Shown: positions 46,131 through 54,975 of the stretch, one piece after another
How the letters are laid out: each line of letters begins with the position of its first letter
How positions within the stretch are numbered: the first letter of the stretch is position 1
NCBI GenBank assembly: GCA_913062555.1
Contig: CAJXVU010000003.1
Span: 1-64,000 of the forward strand
Source of the DNA: an uncultured Bacteroidota bacterium
GTDB taxonomy: Bacteria > Bacteroidota > Bacteroidia > Flavobacteriales > Flavobacteriaceae
Length of the DNA stretch: 64,000 nucleotides
Reading direction: 5' to 3'
Position numbers and translations under genes: made by a program
Notes under the pieces: model-generated
The model's database searches: none
Told to the model about the DNA's origin: nothing
The model's input: only the letters and a program-made list of their open reading frames with translations

Positions 46131-46947
46131 CCTTCGTTATGTCCTTTTCTAATTCTTTTATAAACTCCAACTTACGCTTATTAATTACGATTTGTTTTAT
46201 AGTTGGCATTACAAATTCTATTGGTGCATTTTCGTTTCTAAGCAGCACCTCGTTTATTTGCACCAAATATAAACCTAATGAATCTCTGATTTGTATAAAA
46301 TTAGATTTTTTTAACAGTTCTTTTTTATTTTCTGCATTAATAACGGGGATTTTTATAACTGCCTGATTTGCACGTATCCAAATAGAATCTTTTAATGAGT
46401 ATGACTTAAATTGAATGGCTATAGAATCGAGTATTTTTTTATCTTCATTATTAAAGCGTTTAAATCGGGTTTCAATCTCGTCTAAATCCGTAATATTTTC
46501 GTTTACATTGATGTATCGAAATTTAATCAGTTCTTCATTTAACTTGAATGTTTGTATATTTCTATCGTAAATATCCTGTGCTTCTTTACGCGTAACAGTA
46601 GTGTCAATACTCTGCTTTACTAGAGCTTCCATGTAAGCTTTAATAAACAAATCGTTTTTATATTGTTTCACCAAATCATTAAACTGATCTTGCTTATTTT
46701 TAGATAAATTAAATTCCGCACCGTCAACGAGTAATTTTTGTGTAGCCCACTGTTTAATATAATTATTAACCAAGAGTGTACTGTCTTCTTTGGAAGTTCC
46801 TTCTGCTATTAATTTAACAATATCACTTTTATATAAATAGGATTCATTTACACGTGCTACTGCCTCGCCATTATCATCTTTTTTTAAATATTGACAAGAA
46901 AATAAGCATATTAATACTAGGGATACTATTAAATTTTTTAAACGCAA
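46093..46947 (-). CDS. SurA-N-like lipoprotein without a parvulin domain
   Basis: This 284-residue protein has a lipoprotein signal (LIVSLVLICLFSC). The mature part is helical and charged (NESYLYKSDIVKLIAEG, DLVKQYKNDLFIKAYMEALVKQ), like the chaperone domain of SurA/PpiD proteins, but I see no parvulin signature. It lies between two parvulin-type genes with no gap (1 nt from the upstream gene), so it belongs to the same outer-membrane biogenesis operon. A pure chaperone or adaptor role is inferred. Confidence 0.75.
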   Translation of the reverse strand: MRLKNLIVSLVLICLFSCQYLKKDDNGEAVARVNESYLYKSDIVKLIAEGTSKEDSTLLVNNYIKQWATQKLLVDGAEFNLSKNKQDQFNDLVKQYKNDLFIKAYMEALVKQSIDTTVTRKEAQDIYDRNIQTFKLNEELIKFRYINVNENITDLDEIETRFKRFNNEDKKILDSIAIQFKSYSLKDSIWIRANQAVIKIPVINAENKKELLKKSNFIQIRDSLGLYLVQINEVLLRNENAPIEFVMPTIKQIVINKRKLEFIKELEKDITKDAIKNKQFEIFN

Positions 46948-48891
46948 TTAGTTATTAATTTGAGATTTTAATTTTTCTAAAACACTGTTATTAACTAAAA
47001 CTTTATACTTGTTTTTTAAGTCATTGAGCCAGTTTTTTTCAACCAAATTCTGATAGTCGCTAATTACAAATCCTTTGGATTCCTCAAAAGTTTTATTAGC
47101 TTCAGGAACAATTTTATTTACTTTAATAACATGATAAGCATCATTGTAAAAATAGAGCTTTGAAACCCCTAGCTTAAAATTAAAATTTTCAGGTAAAGCC
47201 TGATGTTGTGCATTCATCATTCCTTTTGTAAAGATAACCTTTTGCTTGCCATTACTGTTTAATTTTTCATCAATAGATTTGTAATCATCATTTTGCGATA
47301 GCATTTGCTTTACGGTTTTGATATCATTTTCATTGGTAGATGTTGCCACAATAGCATCAATACGTTCGTCCCATAAATAATTAGCTTTATTGCTATTATA
47401 ATAGTTTTGAATCCCTAATGTATCATTTTTTACTGGGGCCCATAGTTTGGTTTCCATAAGGTCAAAAAGTAATAATCCCTCCCTATATTCAGCTACCACT
47501 TGTGCAAATTCCTCATTATCATTCTCTAAATTTTCTTCGTAATAGCTCAAGACATTCTCATTAACAAATCGATTATAATTTTCACTCACAATTGTATTAA
47601 AACTTACATTGTGACTCACTCCTTTTTGTTTTCCTAGTAAAAACAAAGCAAAATCTTGATAGGTTAAAGTTTTATCACCAATGACAAGGAGATTCTTTTC
47701 TTTGGAAAAACTTGAAGGAATGCGCCATTTTCTACTATAATAATCTGCACTTAAAATAGAGACGAAATAATCCTGAGCTTCATTTACATCAGCGATATTA
47801 TATTGTGACTTTAATCGTTTTAATAATGAAGTATTTATTCGTTTTGAACGAGAATCTCGTCTTACTTTATTTTCAAGTTCGTACTTTAAATTTGCAAAGG
47901 CCTCTATAGGGTTTCTACTATATAACTTCACAATATGCCAGCCATGATCTGTTTTAAATGGTTTAGAAATCTCATTATTTTTAGTTAGACTAAATGCCAT
48001 ATCTTCAAAAACTGAAGAGCTCAATTGACCACTATTAAATGTTGGTAATTTACCGCCCTTAACTGCAGAGCTCTTATCATCTGAAAATTGCTTTGCCAGA
48101 GACTCGAAATTCTCACCCTGCTTAATTAGTGAATTAATTTCTTGTATTCTCAATGCTGGTTTAATGGTCGCATCTTTTTGATTATTGGCAATCAATATAT
48201 GGCCAACTGTAACGTCTCCTCTAGATTGACGCTTATCAAAAATTTTCACAACATGATAACCAAATTGAGTTCTAAAAGGCATTGACACCTCGCCTATTTG
48301 TGTATTAAAAGCTACCGTTTCAAAAGTGTAAACCATTTTAAACCCTGAGAAATACCCCAAGTCTTCTACTAAAATAGTATTCCCGTTATGCACTTCTTTC
48401 TGAACGATTTCAAAATCCTCATTCATCAAACGTTCTCTCAGTTTAAGGATTCTATTATATGTAGCTAGCGTATCTTCTTGTGAGGCATCAAGTCTCAATA
48501 AAATATGTTTAGCTTGAATGTCATAAGAAATACGCTCATATGCTTCTTTTACTAAAGCATCGGTAACTTCATGATCTGTCAGGTATTTTTTAGCCAATTG
48601 CTTTTTATAGCCTTCCAACTCTCTAATATACTGTGGCTTTTTATGAAGATTTAATGTTCTGGCTTCAACAATTTTGAGTTTATAATTGACAAATAGTTTA
48701 AGATACTCGTCAATATTTTTCTGAGATTCATCCTTAACCAACCCTAAATTTTTATTATAAATCCTTATAAATTCAGAAGCGTATACAGGAGCATCATCGA
48801 TGGTAAACAAAACCTCTTTTTCATTTGATTGGGCATGTCCAAAGGTTATAAAAAATAATATAAAAAATGAGGGAATAAGGCGTAATGGCAT
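46948..48891 (-). CDS. peptidyl-prolyl isomerase, SurA/PpiD-like
   Basis: This 647-residue protein counts from the internal ATG at 48889-48891, which gives a clean signal peptide (MPLRLIPSFFILFFITFGHAQ). An upstream ATG at 48918 adds nine residues. Two PpiC/parvulin domains follow an N-terminal helical region, at about 120-215 (AKHILLRLDASQED...GYHVVKIFDKR) and 225-330 (VGHILIANNQKD...GWHIVKLYSRNP). The C-terminal half is a long helical chaperone-like region. It is the first gene of a four-gene run ending in moxR. Confidence 0.87.
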   Translation of the reverse strand: MPLRLIPSFFILFFITFGHAQSNEKEVLFTIDDAPVYASEFIRIYNKNLGLVKDESQKNIDEYLKLFVNYKLKIVEARTLNLHKKPQYIRELEGYKKQLAKKYLTDHEVTDALVKEAYERISYDIQAKHILLRLDASQEDTLATYNRILKLRERLMNEDFEIVQKEVHNGNTILVEDLGYFSGFKMVYTFETVAFNTQIGEVSMPFRTQFGYHVVKIFDKRQSRGDVTVGHILIANNQKDATIKPALRIQEINSLIKQGENFESLAKQFSDDKSSAVKGGKLPTFNSGQLSSSVFEDMAFSLTKNNEISKPFKTDHGWHIVKLYSRNPIEAFANLKYELENKVRRDSRSKRINTSLLKRLKSQYNIADVNEAQDYFVSILSADYYSRKWRIPSSFSKEKNLLVIGDKTLTYQDFALFLLGKQKGVSHNVSFNTIVSENYNRFVNENVLSYYEENLENDNEEFAQVVAEYREGLLLFDLMETKLWAPVKNDTLGIQNYYNSNKANYLWDERIDAIVATSTNENDIKTVKQMLSQNDDYKSIDEKLNSNGKQKVIFTKGMMNAQHQALPENFNFKLGVSKLYFYNDAYHVIKVNKIVPEANKTFEESKGFVISDYQNLVEKNWLNDLKNKYKVLVNNSVLEKLKSQINN

Positions 48892-49047
48892 AAGGGATAG
48901 TTTTATCAACAGAAACAAAAATAATACAATTCAAATATAAAACAAGTATTTACTAAACGCTAACTTATTGCAATTAGTACATAATAATTAGAATACTTTT
49001 ATTTTTTAAAAATCTAGTATATCTTTAGGTTTTTAAAATCCACAATA

Positions 49048-49509
49048 ATGAAATATGCTATCGATATTATTATAGAAAAACCACGTGAAAAGGTTATTCA
49101 AAAGATGGATAATATTGATAATATGAAACATTGGCAAAAAGGATTAGTTGCTGCTGAACACATTTCAGGTATACCGGGTGAAATTGGTGCAAAAATGCGA
49201 TTAACATATATTATTGGTAAACGCAAATTTGAGCTGACAGAAACCATAACCAAGCGGAATTTTCCAGATGAATTTCACGGAACGTATCGTACAGAAAACA
49301 TGCGTAGTGCTCAGGAAAATTACTTTGAGGATACTAAGGAAGGCCATACCAAATGGATTTCTGTAAGTGAATTTACACCAACTACTTTTACAATGCGAGC
49401 TATGATCTTTTTAATGCCTCGTGCATTTAAAAAACAATCTAAAACATATTTAGTTGATTTTAAGAATTTTGTTGAGAAAGGGGTATCGATAAACAATATT
49501 GAACTCTAA
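49048..49509 (+). CDS. SRPBCC-fold (START-like) protein
   Basis: This 153-residue protein has N-terminal YAIDIIIEKPREKVIQKMDN and the central GEIGAKMRLTYIIGKRKFELTETI, typical of the polyketide cyclase/dehydrase-like SRPBCC superfamily. These form a hydrophobic pocket for lipids or other ligands. No signal peptide. The ligand is unknown. It precedes a sulfatase gene by 28 nt on the same strand. Confidence 0.8.
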   Translation: MKYAIDIIIEKPREKVIQKMDNIDNMKHWQKGLVAAEHISGIPGEIGAKMRLTYIIGKRKFELTETITKRNFPDEFHGTYRTENMRSAQENYFEDTKEGHTKWISVSEFTPTTFTMRAMIFLMPRAFKKQSKTYLVDFKNFVEKGVSINNIEL

Positions 49510-49537
49510 TATCAAAATGATTTAATCCCTATTTTAT

Positions 49538-51001
49538 ATGCTCAAGTATACAAATAAAACAGCTCACATCTCGTTAATATTTATATTGGGATTCTCACTA
49601 TTAACTTGCTCTAATAAAAAGCAAAGCACATTAGTTTATAATGTACAGCAACAAAATGTAAAACCATTAGCAAAAAATGATGATAAACAACCTAATTTTA
49701 TTTTAATTGTTGCAGATGACCTTGGGTTTGGCGATCTAAGTTTAAATGGTAGCAAGCAAATTAAAACACCCCATATTGATGCGCTTGCAAAAACGGGAGT
49801 GAATTTTACAGAAGGTTATGTCTCATCTGCCGTTTGTAGCCCTTCTAGAGCTGGATTTTTAACTGGGCGTAATCAAGTTGAATTTGGTCATGATAATAAT
49901 ATTGGTGGTTCTCAAGAAGGTTTTGATTCTAGTTTTTTAGGTTTGCCAATTAATCAAAAAACAATTCCAGATCGTTTAAAAGCTTTAGGTTATGTCAATG
50001 GCTTAATTGGTAAATGGCACCTTGGAGATCAGCCTCAGTTTCACCCTTTAAAACGTGGGTTTGATGAATTTTGGGGTTATACAGGTGGTGGTCATGATTA
50101 TTTTACATCTACAGCAAATGCTAAGGGTTATAAATCGCCCATCGAATCCAATTACAAAACTCCCGATCCTATCACTTATATTACAGACGACGTGGGTAAT
50201 GAATCTGTTGATTTCATAAAAAGACACCCTAATGATCCTTTCTTTTTATTCGCATCTTTTAATGCGCCACACACACCTATGCAAGCTACTGAGGATGACC
50301 TACAATTATACCAACATATCAAAGACAAGAAAAGGCGGACATATGCTGCAATGGTTCATCGACTAGACCTTAATGTTGGCAAAATAATTGCCGCTGTGAA
50401 AGCCTCAGGAAATGCAGACAACACACTCATTGTTTTTATTAGTGATAACGGAGGTCCCGTAGGTTCGAATGCATCGATCAATGCACCTTATCGCGGGCAA
50501 AAAGGCATTTTATTAGAAGGCGGAATCCATGTCCCGTATATCATGAATTGGCCACAGACTATTCCTGAGCAAACTATTTATAACAAGCCCGTATCATCCT
50601 TAGATTTTGCGGCTACTTTTATTGAATTAGCTGGAGGTGAAATTTCAAAAGAAGATCAATTGGAAGGTGTAAATTTAATGCCCTACATATTAAAACAGAA
50701 TAATCACGAACCTCATCAAAGTTTAAAATGGAGATTCACTATTAGCGCCGCTATACGTGAAGGTGAATGGAAACTTGTGAGGCTACCAGATCGTTTGCCT
50801 CTGCTCTATCATTTACCATCGGATATGTCAGAACAGCACAATGTAGCATTCGATCATATTGAGATTACAAAAGAGCTCTTAAAAAAGCTTGGTGAATGGG
50901 ACATTAGTTTACAACATCCTGTATTTTTGGAAGGTTATGTTTGGAAGCGTGTTCAGTTGGATGCCTATGATAAAACATATCAACTTATTCAACCAGAATG
51001 A
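49538..51001 (+). CDS. sulfatase, lipoprotein (S1 family)
   Basis: This 487-residue protein has a lipoprotein-type signal with cysteine at about 24 (LLTCSNKK). The sulfatase domain follows, with metal-binding NFILIVADDLGFGDLS and the formylglycine signature C-S-P-S-R in AVCSPSRAGFLTGR. IGKWHLGD and VFISDNGGP are also present. The cysteine needs conversion to formylglycine by a maturase not seen in this window. Such enzymes desulfate algal polysaccharides in marine flavobacteria; no polysaccharide-utilisation genes are nearby, so the substrate is open. Confidence 0.9.
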   Translation: MLKYTNKTAHISLIFILGFSLLTCSNKKQSTLVYNVQQQNVKPLAKNDDKQPNFILIVADDLGFGDLSLNGSKQIKTPHIDALAKTGVNFTEGYVSSAVCSPSRAGFLTGRNQVEFGHDNNIGGSQEGFDSSFLGLPINQKTIPDRLKALGYVNGLIGKWHLGDQPQFHPLKRGFDEFWGYTGGGHDYFTSTANAKGYKSPIESNYKTPDPITYITDDVGNESVDFIKRHPNDPFFLFASFNAPHTPMQATEDDLQLYQHIKDKKRRTYAAMVHRLDLNVGKIIAAVKASGNADNTLIVFISDNGGPVGSNASINAPYRGQKGILLEGGIHVPYIMNWPQTIPEQTIYNKPVSSLDFAATFIELAGGEISKEDQLEGVNLMPYILKQNNHEPHQSLKWRFTISAAIREGEWKLVRLPDRLPLLYHLPSDMSEQHNVAFDHIEITKELLKKLGEWDISLQHPVFLEGYVWKRVQLDAYDKTYQLIQPE

Positions 51002-51122
51002 TTCTCAAATAAATAAAATATTATTCAGAATTCTAAACTCTCTTTTTTCAGAATTCATTTTTAACGCATTAAGTCTCGTTAAACAAAATCTAAAAGCGCT
51101 ATAAAAAAAGAGCCGAACTTAT

Positions 51123-52592
51123 CTATCTAGAATAGTTTGGTGCTTCTTTTGTAATTGTGACATCATGTGGATGACTTTCAACTATTCCAGAAGATGTAAT
51201 TTTCACAAATTTAGCTTCTTTTTGAGCTGCAATGTCACCAGCTCCACAATATCCCATTCCAGCACGTAAACCACCAATAAACTGATGCATAGTTTCAAAT
51301 AGCTCCCCTTTATAAGGGACACGACCAACAATGCCTTCTGGTACTAATTTTTTAATATCATCTTCCACATCTTGAAAATACCGATCTTTTGAACCATGTT
51401 TCATGGCTTCAACAGATCCCATCCCTCGATATGCTTTAAACTTTCGCCCTTCAAAAATAATTGTTTCTCCCGGAGATTCTTTGGTTCCTGCAAATAGTGA
51501 TCCTAGCATTACAGAATCTGCGCCTGCAGCAATCGCTTTAGGGATATCTCCTGTATAACGAATTCCGCCATCAGCAATTACCGGAACTCCGGTCCCTTTT
51601 AAGCTTTCAGCAACTTCCATTACTGCCGACAATTGTGGGTAACCTACTCCTGCAACAACACGTGTAGTACATATTGAACCTGGCCCAATACCAACTTTAA
51701 CGGCATCTGCTCCAGCAGCAACAAGATCTTTAGCTGCTTCAACGGTTACAATATTTCCAGCCACTACATCTAATCCTGGATGATTTGCTTTTATTTCTTT
51801 TAATTTATTTATGATATTAATAGAATGCCCATGGGCAGAATCTAAAACTACAGCATCGACACCTACTTTTACTAAAGCCGAAACCCGTTCTAAACAATCA
51901 TTAGTTACTCCAATAGCTGCTGCAACACGTAAACGCCCATACTTATCTTTATTTGCGCTAGGATTCTCACGAACTTTAATAATGTCTCTAAAAGTAATTA
52001 GACCTACTAGCTCATATTTACTGTTTACTACTGGCAACTTTTCAATTTTATTGTCTTGAAGTATAACTTCTGCTTCTTTTAAAGAAGTTCCTTCAGCAAC
52101 AGTCACTAACTTTTCTGAAGTCATGACCTCAGCAATTGCTCTATTATTGTCTTTTTCGAAACGCAAATCTCTATTGGTAACAATCCCAATTAATTTTCCA
52201 TCTGCATTTACAACAGGAATACCGCCAATACCGTATTCTTTCATTAAGCCTTTAGCATCCTTTACAACTGCTTCTTTTAGAACCGTAATCGGGTCTAATA
52301 TCATCCCACTTTCTGAACGTTTAACCTTAGTAACCTCAGCAGCCTGTTGTGCTATAGTCATATTTTTATGTAATACACCAATACCCCCTTCACGAGCCAT
52401 AGCAATTGCCATTGCGGCCTCTGTAACTGTATCCATCGCAGCAGATACAATAGGCGTATTTAAAATAATATTTCTTGAAAATTTTGTTTGAATATTTACT
52501 TCGCGGGGTAAAACTTCTGAATATGCTGGGACTAAGAGTACGTCGTCATAAGTAAGACCTTCTCCAACAATTTTGTTTTGATGTGCTATCAT
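51123..52592 (-). CDS. guaB: inosine-5'-monophosphate dehydrogenase
   Basis: This 489-residue cytoplasmic enzyme oxidises IMP to XMP, the committed step to GMP. The catalytic barrel is interrupted by two CBS domains at about 95-205. The nucleophile cysteine is in [15 protein letters not shown], and the flap and IMP-binding parts are [12 protein letters not shown] and [12 protein letters not shown]. Complete. The upstream region carries a duplicated dyad that overlaps its promoter. Confidence 0.97.
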   Translation of the reverse strand: MIAHQNKIVGEGLTYDDVLLVPAYSEVLPREVNIQTKFSRNIILNTPIVSAAMDTVTEAAMAIAMAREGGIGVLHKNMTIAQQAAEVTKVKRSESGMILDPITVLKEAVVKDAKGLMKEYGIGGIPVVNADGKLIGIVTNRDLRFEKDNNRAIAEVMTSEKLVTVAEGTSLKEAEVILQDNKIEKLPVVNSKYELVGLITFRDIIKVRENPSANKDKYGRLRVAAAIGVTNDCLERVSALVKVGVDAVVLDSAHGHSINIINKLKEIKANHPGLDVVAGNIVTVEAAKDLVAAGADAVKVGIGPGSICTTRVVAGVGYPQLSAVMEVAESLKGTGVPVIADGGIRYTGDIPKAIAAGADSVMLGSLFAGTKESPGETIIFEGRKFKAYRGMGSVEAMKHGSKDRYFQDVEDDIKKLVPEGIVGRVPYKGELFETMHQFIGGLRAGMGYCGAGDIAAQKEAKFVKITSSGIVESHPHDVTITKEAPNYSR

Positions 52593-52615
52593 TGCAATTA
52601 CGTATTAATTGCGTG

Positions 52616-52760
52616 CAAATCTACACATTTTATTTTATATTATCATACTTTAAAGCCTAAAGTGTAGATTCATGAAGACCTCTTTATAAAATATTATCAA
52701 TCTGAATAAATCTACATATTTTACTTCAAATAATATATTTTATGAGCTAAAGTATAGATT
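52616..52760 (-). promoter_or_regulatory. guaB promoter region with two long dyads
   Basis: TAGATTTG (minus, 52616-52623) is the likely guaB -7 element. The half-site AATCTACAC (52618-52626) overlaps it and is mirrored by GTGTAGATT (52662-52670). A second pair, AATCTACA (52709-52716) and TATAGATT (52753-52760), has the same 44-bp pitch, and the pairs are 91 bp apart. Sequence between the half-sites is AT-rich and roughly alike, so the unit appears duplicated. A looped operator or an RNA stem is possible. Confidence 0.55.
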
Positions 52761-52886
52761 CAAACGATGCAAAAGATAAAATATAGTCTGTCATAGTAAA
52801 CCGTATTAATTCTTCGGTATTGATTATTAATTATGGTCTCAATATATTTAAACAAAAATCTTTACATTTAAGCAATAATCATCTTT

Positions 52887-54155
52887 ATGGAAACTTATAC
52901 CACCGTTTTATTATATGCTATTCCTTTTTTTATTGGTCTTGTGCTTTTAGAAATTGGCTATGGTTTCTTTGTGAAAAAGCAAACTCACAGCCCTTTGGAT
53001 ACAATTTCCAGTTTAAGTTCTGGACTCACCAATATTATAAAAGATGCTTTAGGATTGGTACTCGTTATAATTTCCTATCCATTTATAAAAGAACATCTCG
53101 CAATTATTGAAATACAATCGTCATGGTTAGTATATGTCATTGCCTTTATAGCAATTGATTTTGCAAGTTACTGGAATCATCGCTTGAGTCATAAAATAAA
53201 TTTTTTCTGGAATCAGCATGTTATTCATCATAGCAGTGAGGAGTATAATTTAGCTTGTGCACTACGACAATCAATATCAAATATTTTGGGTTATTTCCCC
53301 ATTTTATTAATTCCTGCTGCCCTATTAGGTGTTCCACATAAGGTAATTTCAATACTCGCTCCACTCCATTTATTTTCCCAGTTTTGGTATCATACCAAAC
53401 ATATTGGAAAACTTGGTTTTTTAGAATACATTATTGTCACGCCATCTCAACATCGAGTTCATCATGCCATTAATAAGGAATATATCGATAAAAATCTAGC
53501 TGCAATTTTTTGTATTTGGGATCGTGCATTTGGGACATTTCAAGAAGAATTAGATAAGGTTCCACCAATATATGGCGTTTTAAAACCAGCCGGCACCTGG
53601 AATCCAATACTTATTAACTTTCAACATATTTGGCGACTTATAAAAGATGCCTGGCGAACAAAATCTTGGTTGGATAAATTATGTATTTGGTTTATGCCAA
53701 CAGGGTGGCGACCTAAAGATGTGGCTATAAAATTTCCGATTGCTATTATTGAGAATCCTTATCAATTTAATAAATACTCTACAAATCCATCTCAACCCCT
53801 TATTTGGTGGTCTATTTATCAGTTATTAGCAACCACTAGTTTGATGTTATTTATGTTTTATAACTATGCTTCCATTCCATTTAATAATTTGTTGCTGTAT
53901 GCACTAATTATTTTCTTGGGTATTTATAGTTATACTGCTGTGATGGATAAACAGAAATTTGCCCTCGTTGTTGCTGCACTTTTCACAGGATTGGGCTTGA
54001 TTACCTTATTTTATGAGGGTGATTGGTTTGGACTAAACTACTATTTGAATTATGGAAATTACTTGATTAGCTTTTATTTAATAAGCACGTTTATTGGAAC
54101 CTTATACTTTACTTTTTTCGAAAAACAATTTGAAGAAACAATCCTTTCTGCTTAA
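52887..54155 (+). CDS. sterol desaturase/fatty acid hydroxylase family protein
   Basis: This 422-residue integral membrane protein has about eight to ten hydrophobic segments. The di-iron histidine clusters of the family are present: HRLSHKINFFWNQHVIHHSSE (about 109-129) and HRVHHAINKEY (about 190). The preceding HTKHIG adds another histidine. The C-terminal third (about 300-420) is an extra multi-helix region. Bacteroidota relatives may modify lipids; the substrate is unknown. The stop overlaps by 3-4 bp the stop of the small convergent cysteine-rich gene. Confidence 0.87.
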   Translation: METYTTVLLYAIPFFIGLVLLEIGYGFFVKKQTHSPLDTISSLSSGLTNIIKDALGLVLVIISYPFIKEHLAIIEIQSSWLVYVIAFIAIDFASYWNHRLSHKINFFWNQHVIHHSSEEYNLACALRQSISNILGYFPILLIPAALLGVPHKVISILAPLHLFSQFWYHTKHIGKLGFLEYIIVTPSQHRVHHAINKEYIDKNLAAIFCIWDRAFGTFQEELDKVPPIYGVLKPAGTWNPILINFQHIWRLIKDAWRTKSWLDKLCIWFMPTGWRPKDVAIKFPIAIIENPYQFNKYSTNPSQPLIWWSIYQLLATTSLMLFMFYNYASIPFNNLLLYALIIFLGIYSYTAVMDKQKFALVVAALFTGLGLITLFYEGDWFGLNYYLNYGNYLISFYLISTFIGTLYFTFFEKQFEETILSA

Positions 54156-54292
54156 ATTTTAGGGCATCGTTTACAGTTAGACTTATTCTTTTTCTTATAT
54201 TTTTTACAACATTTATTTTTCTTATTCCCACAGCCCGTAATACAGGGGCTAGAAATCATCACACAGTCAGATGTTATACCAATATTAGACAT
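54152..54292 (-). CDS. 46-residue cysteine-rich basic peptide
   Basis: ATG at 54290-54292 and TAA at 54152-54154 enclose 46 codons. The peptide begins MSNIGITSDCVMISSPCITG and continues with CGNKKNKCCKKYKKKNKSNCKRCPK. It has seven cysteines and a lysine-rich C-terminal half, and no signal peptide. The cysteine spacing (C-x6-C-x3-C-x6-CC-x11-C-x2-C) suggests metal binding or a nucleic-acid-associated knuckle. It lies between ferritin and the desaturase gene and is separated from ferritin by a terminator. I recall similar unnamed flavobacterial peptides but no function. Confidence 0.7.
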   Translation of the reverse strand: MSNIGITSDCVMISSPCITGCGNKKNKCCKKYKKKNKSNCKRCPKI

Positions 54293-54333
54293 TTCTTATT
54301 TTTATTAAATCTAAATAAAGCACAAATGTAAAC

Positions 54334-54359
54334 AAAAAAAAGACTCCTTTACGGAATCT
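54334..54359 (-). terminator. terminator after ferritin
   Basis: On the minus strand AGATTCC and GGAGTCT pair around GTAAA (one G-U pair), followed by a T-run (complement of 54334-54340). It lies 27 nt past the ferritin stop. Confidence 0.82.
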
Positions 54360-54385
54360 TATCTTGGAATAATGTTAAAATATTT

Positions 54386-54889
54386 TTACTCTTGATTATT
54401 AGCAGCAGCAATACTTATAATGTCTCTATCAAATAAATAATGTCCAGATTTATCGTCACCAATTATAGTTAATTTATCTAATAAAGTTCTTGCTAAAGAT
54501 TCTTCTTCAAGTTGTTCTGTAACATACCATTGCATAAAATTATGGACATTATAATCCTTGTGCTGTAGGCATTCATAAATTACATGATTTATTTGTTCTG
54601 TCACAAACATTTCACTTTTCAAAAACGATTCAAAAAGCTCTATTAATGTTTTAAACTCACCTTGTGGCTTTTCTAATTGTGGCACAATAACTTTTCCACT
54701 GCGCTCATTGATAAACTTAACAAGTTTAGTCATATGAACACGTTCTTCTTCAGATTGAGCATAAAAGAATTCGGCTACACCGCTATATCCTTTTACGTCG
54801 GCCCAGGAAGCCATTGCCAAATATTGCATAGAAGCACTCGCTTCATATTTTACCTGATCATTTAATAAATTTTCAATTACAGAATTCAT
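54386..54889 (-). CDS. ferritin
   Basis: This 167-residue protein counts from the ATG at 54887-54889, which matches the usual ferritin start. A longer frame from 54928 adds 13 untypical residues. The four-helix bundle carries ferroxidase-site residues in EASASMQYLAMASWADVKG and SEEERVHMTKLVKFIN, and later EQLEEESLARTLLDKL. It stores iron in the cytoplasm as a 24-mer. A non-haem FtnA type is indicated because no bacterioferritin haem methionine is evident. Confidence 0.93.
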   Translation of the reverse strand: MNSVIENLLNDQVKYEASASMQYLAMASWADVKGYSGVAEFFYAQSEEERVHMTKLVKFINERSGKVIVPQLEKPQGEFKTLIELFESFLKSEMFVTEQINHVIYECLQHKDYNVHNFMQWYVTEQLEEESLARTLLDKLTIIGDDKSGHYLFDRDIISIAAANNQE

Positions 54890-54975
54890 ATCATTGCTTT
54901 TGTTATACGAAGATAAATAAAAGTTCAAGCATATTTAAATATTAACCGCAATTTAAATCGACTCTAATTGGAGCG

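Noticed and set aside
52820-53110. 96-codon plus-strand frame overlapping the start of the desaturase gene
   Set aside because: It is in a different frame from the desaturase, which has the conserved histidine motifs. The peptide is rich in Phe/Tyr/Cys/Trp and looks like an out-of-frame reading.
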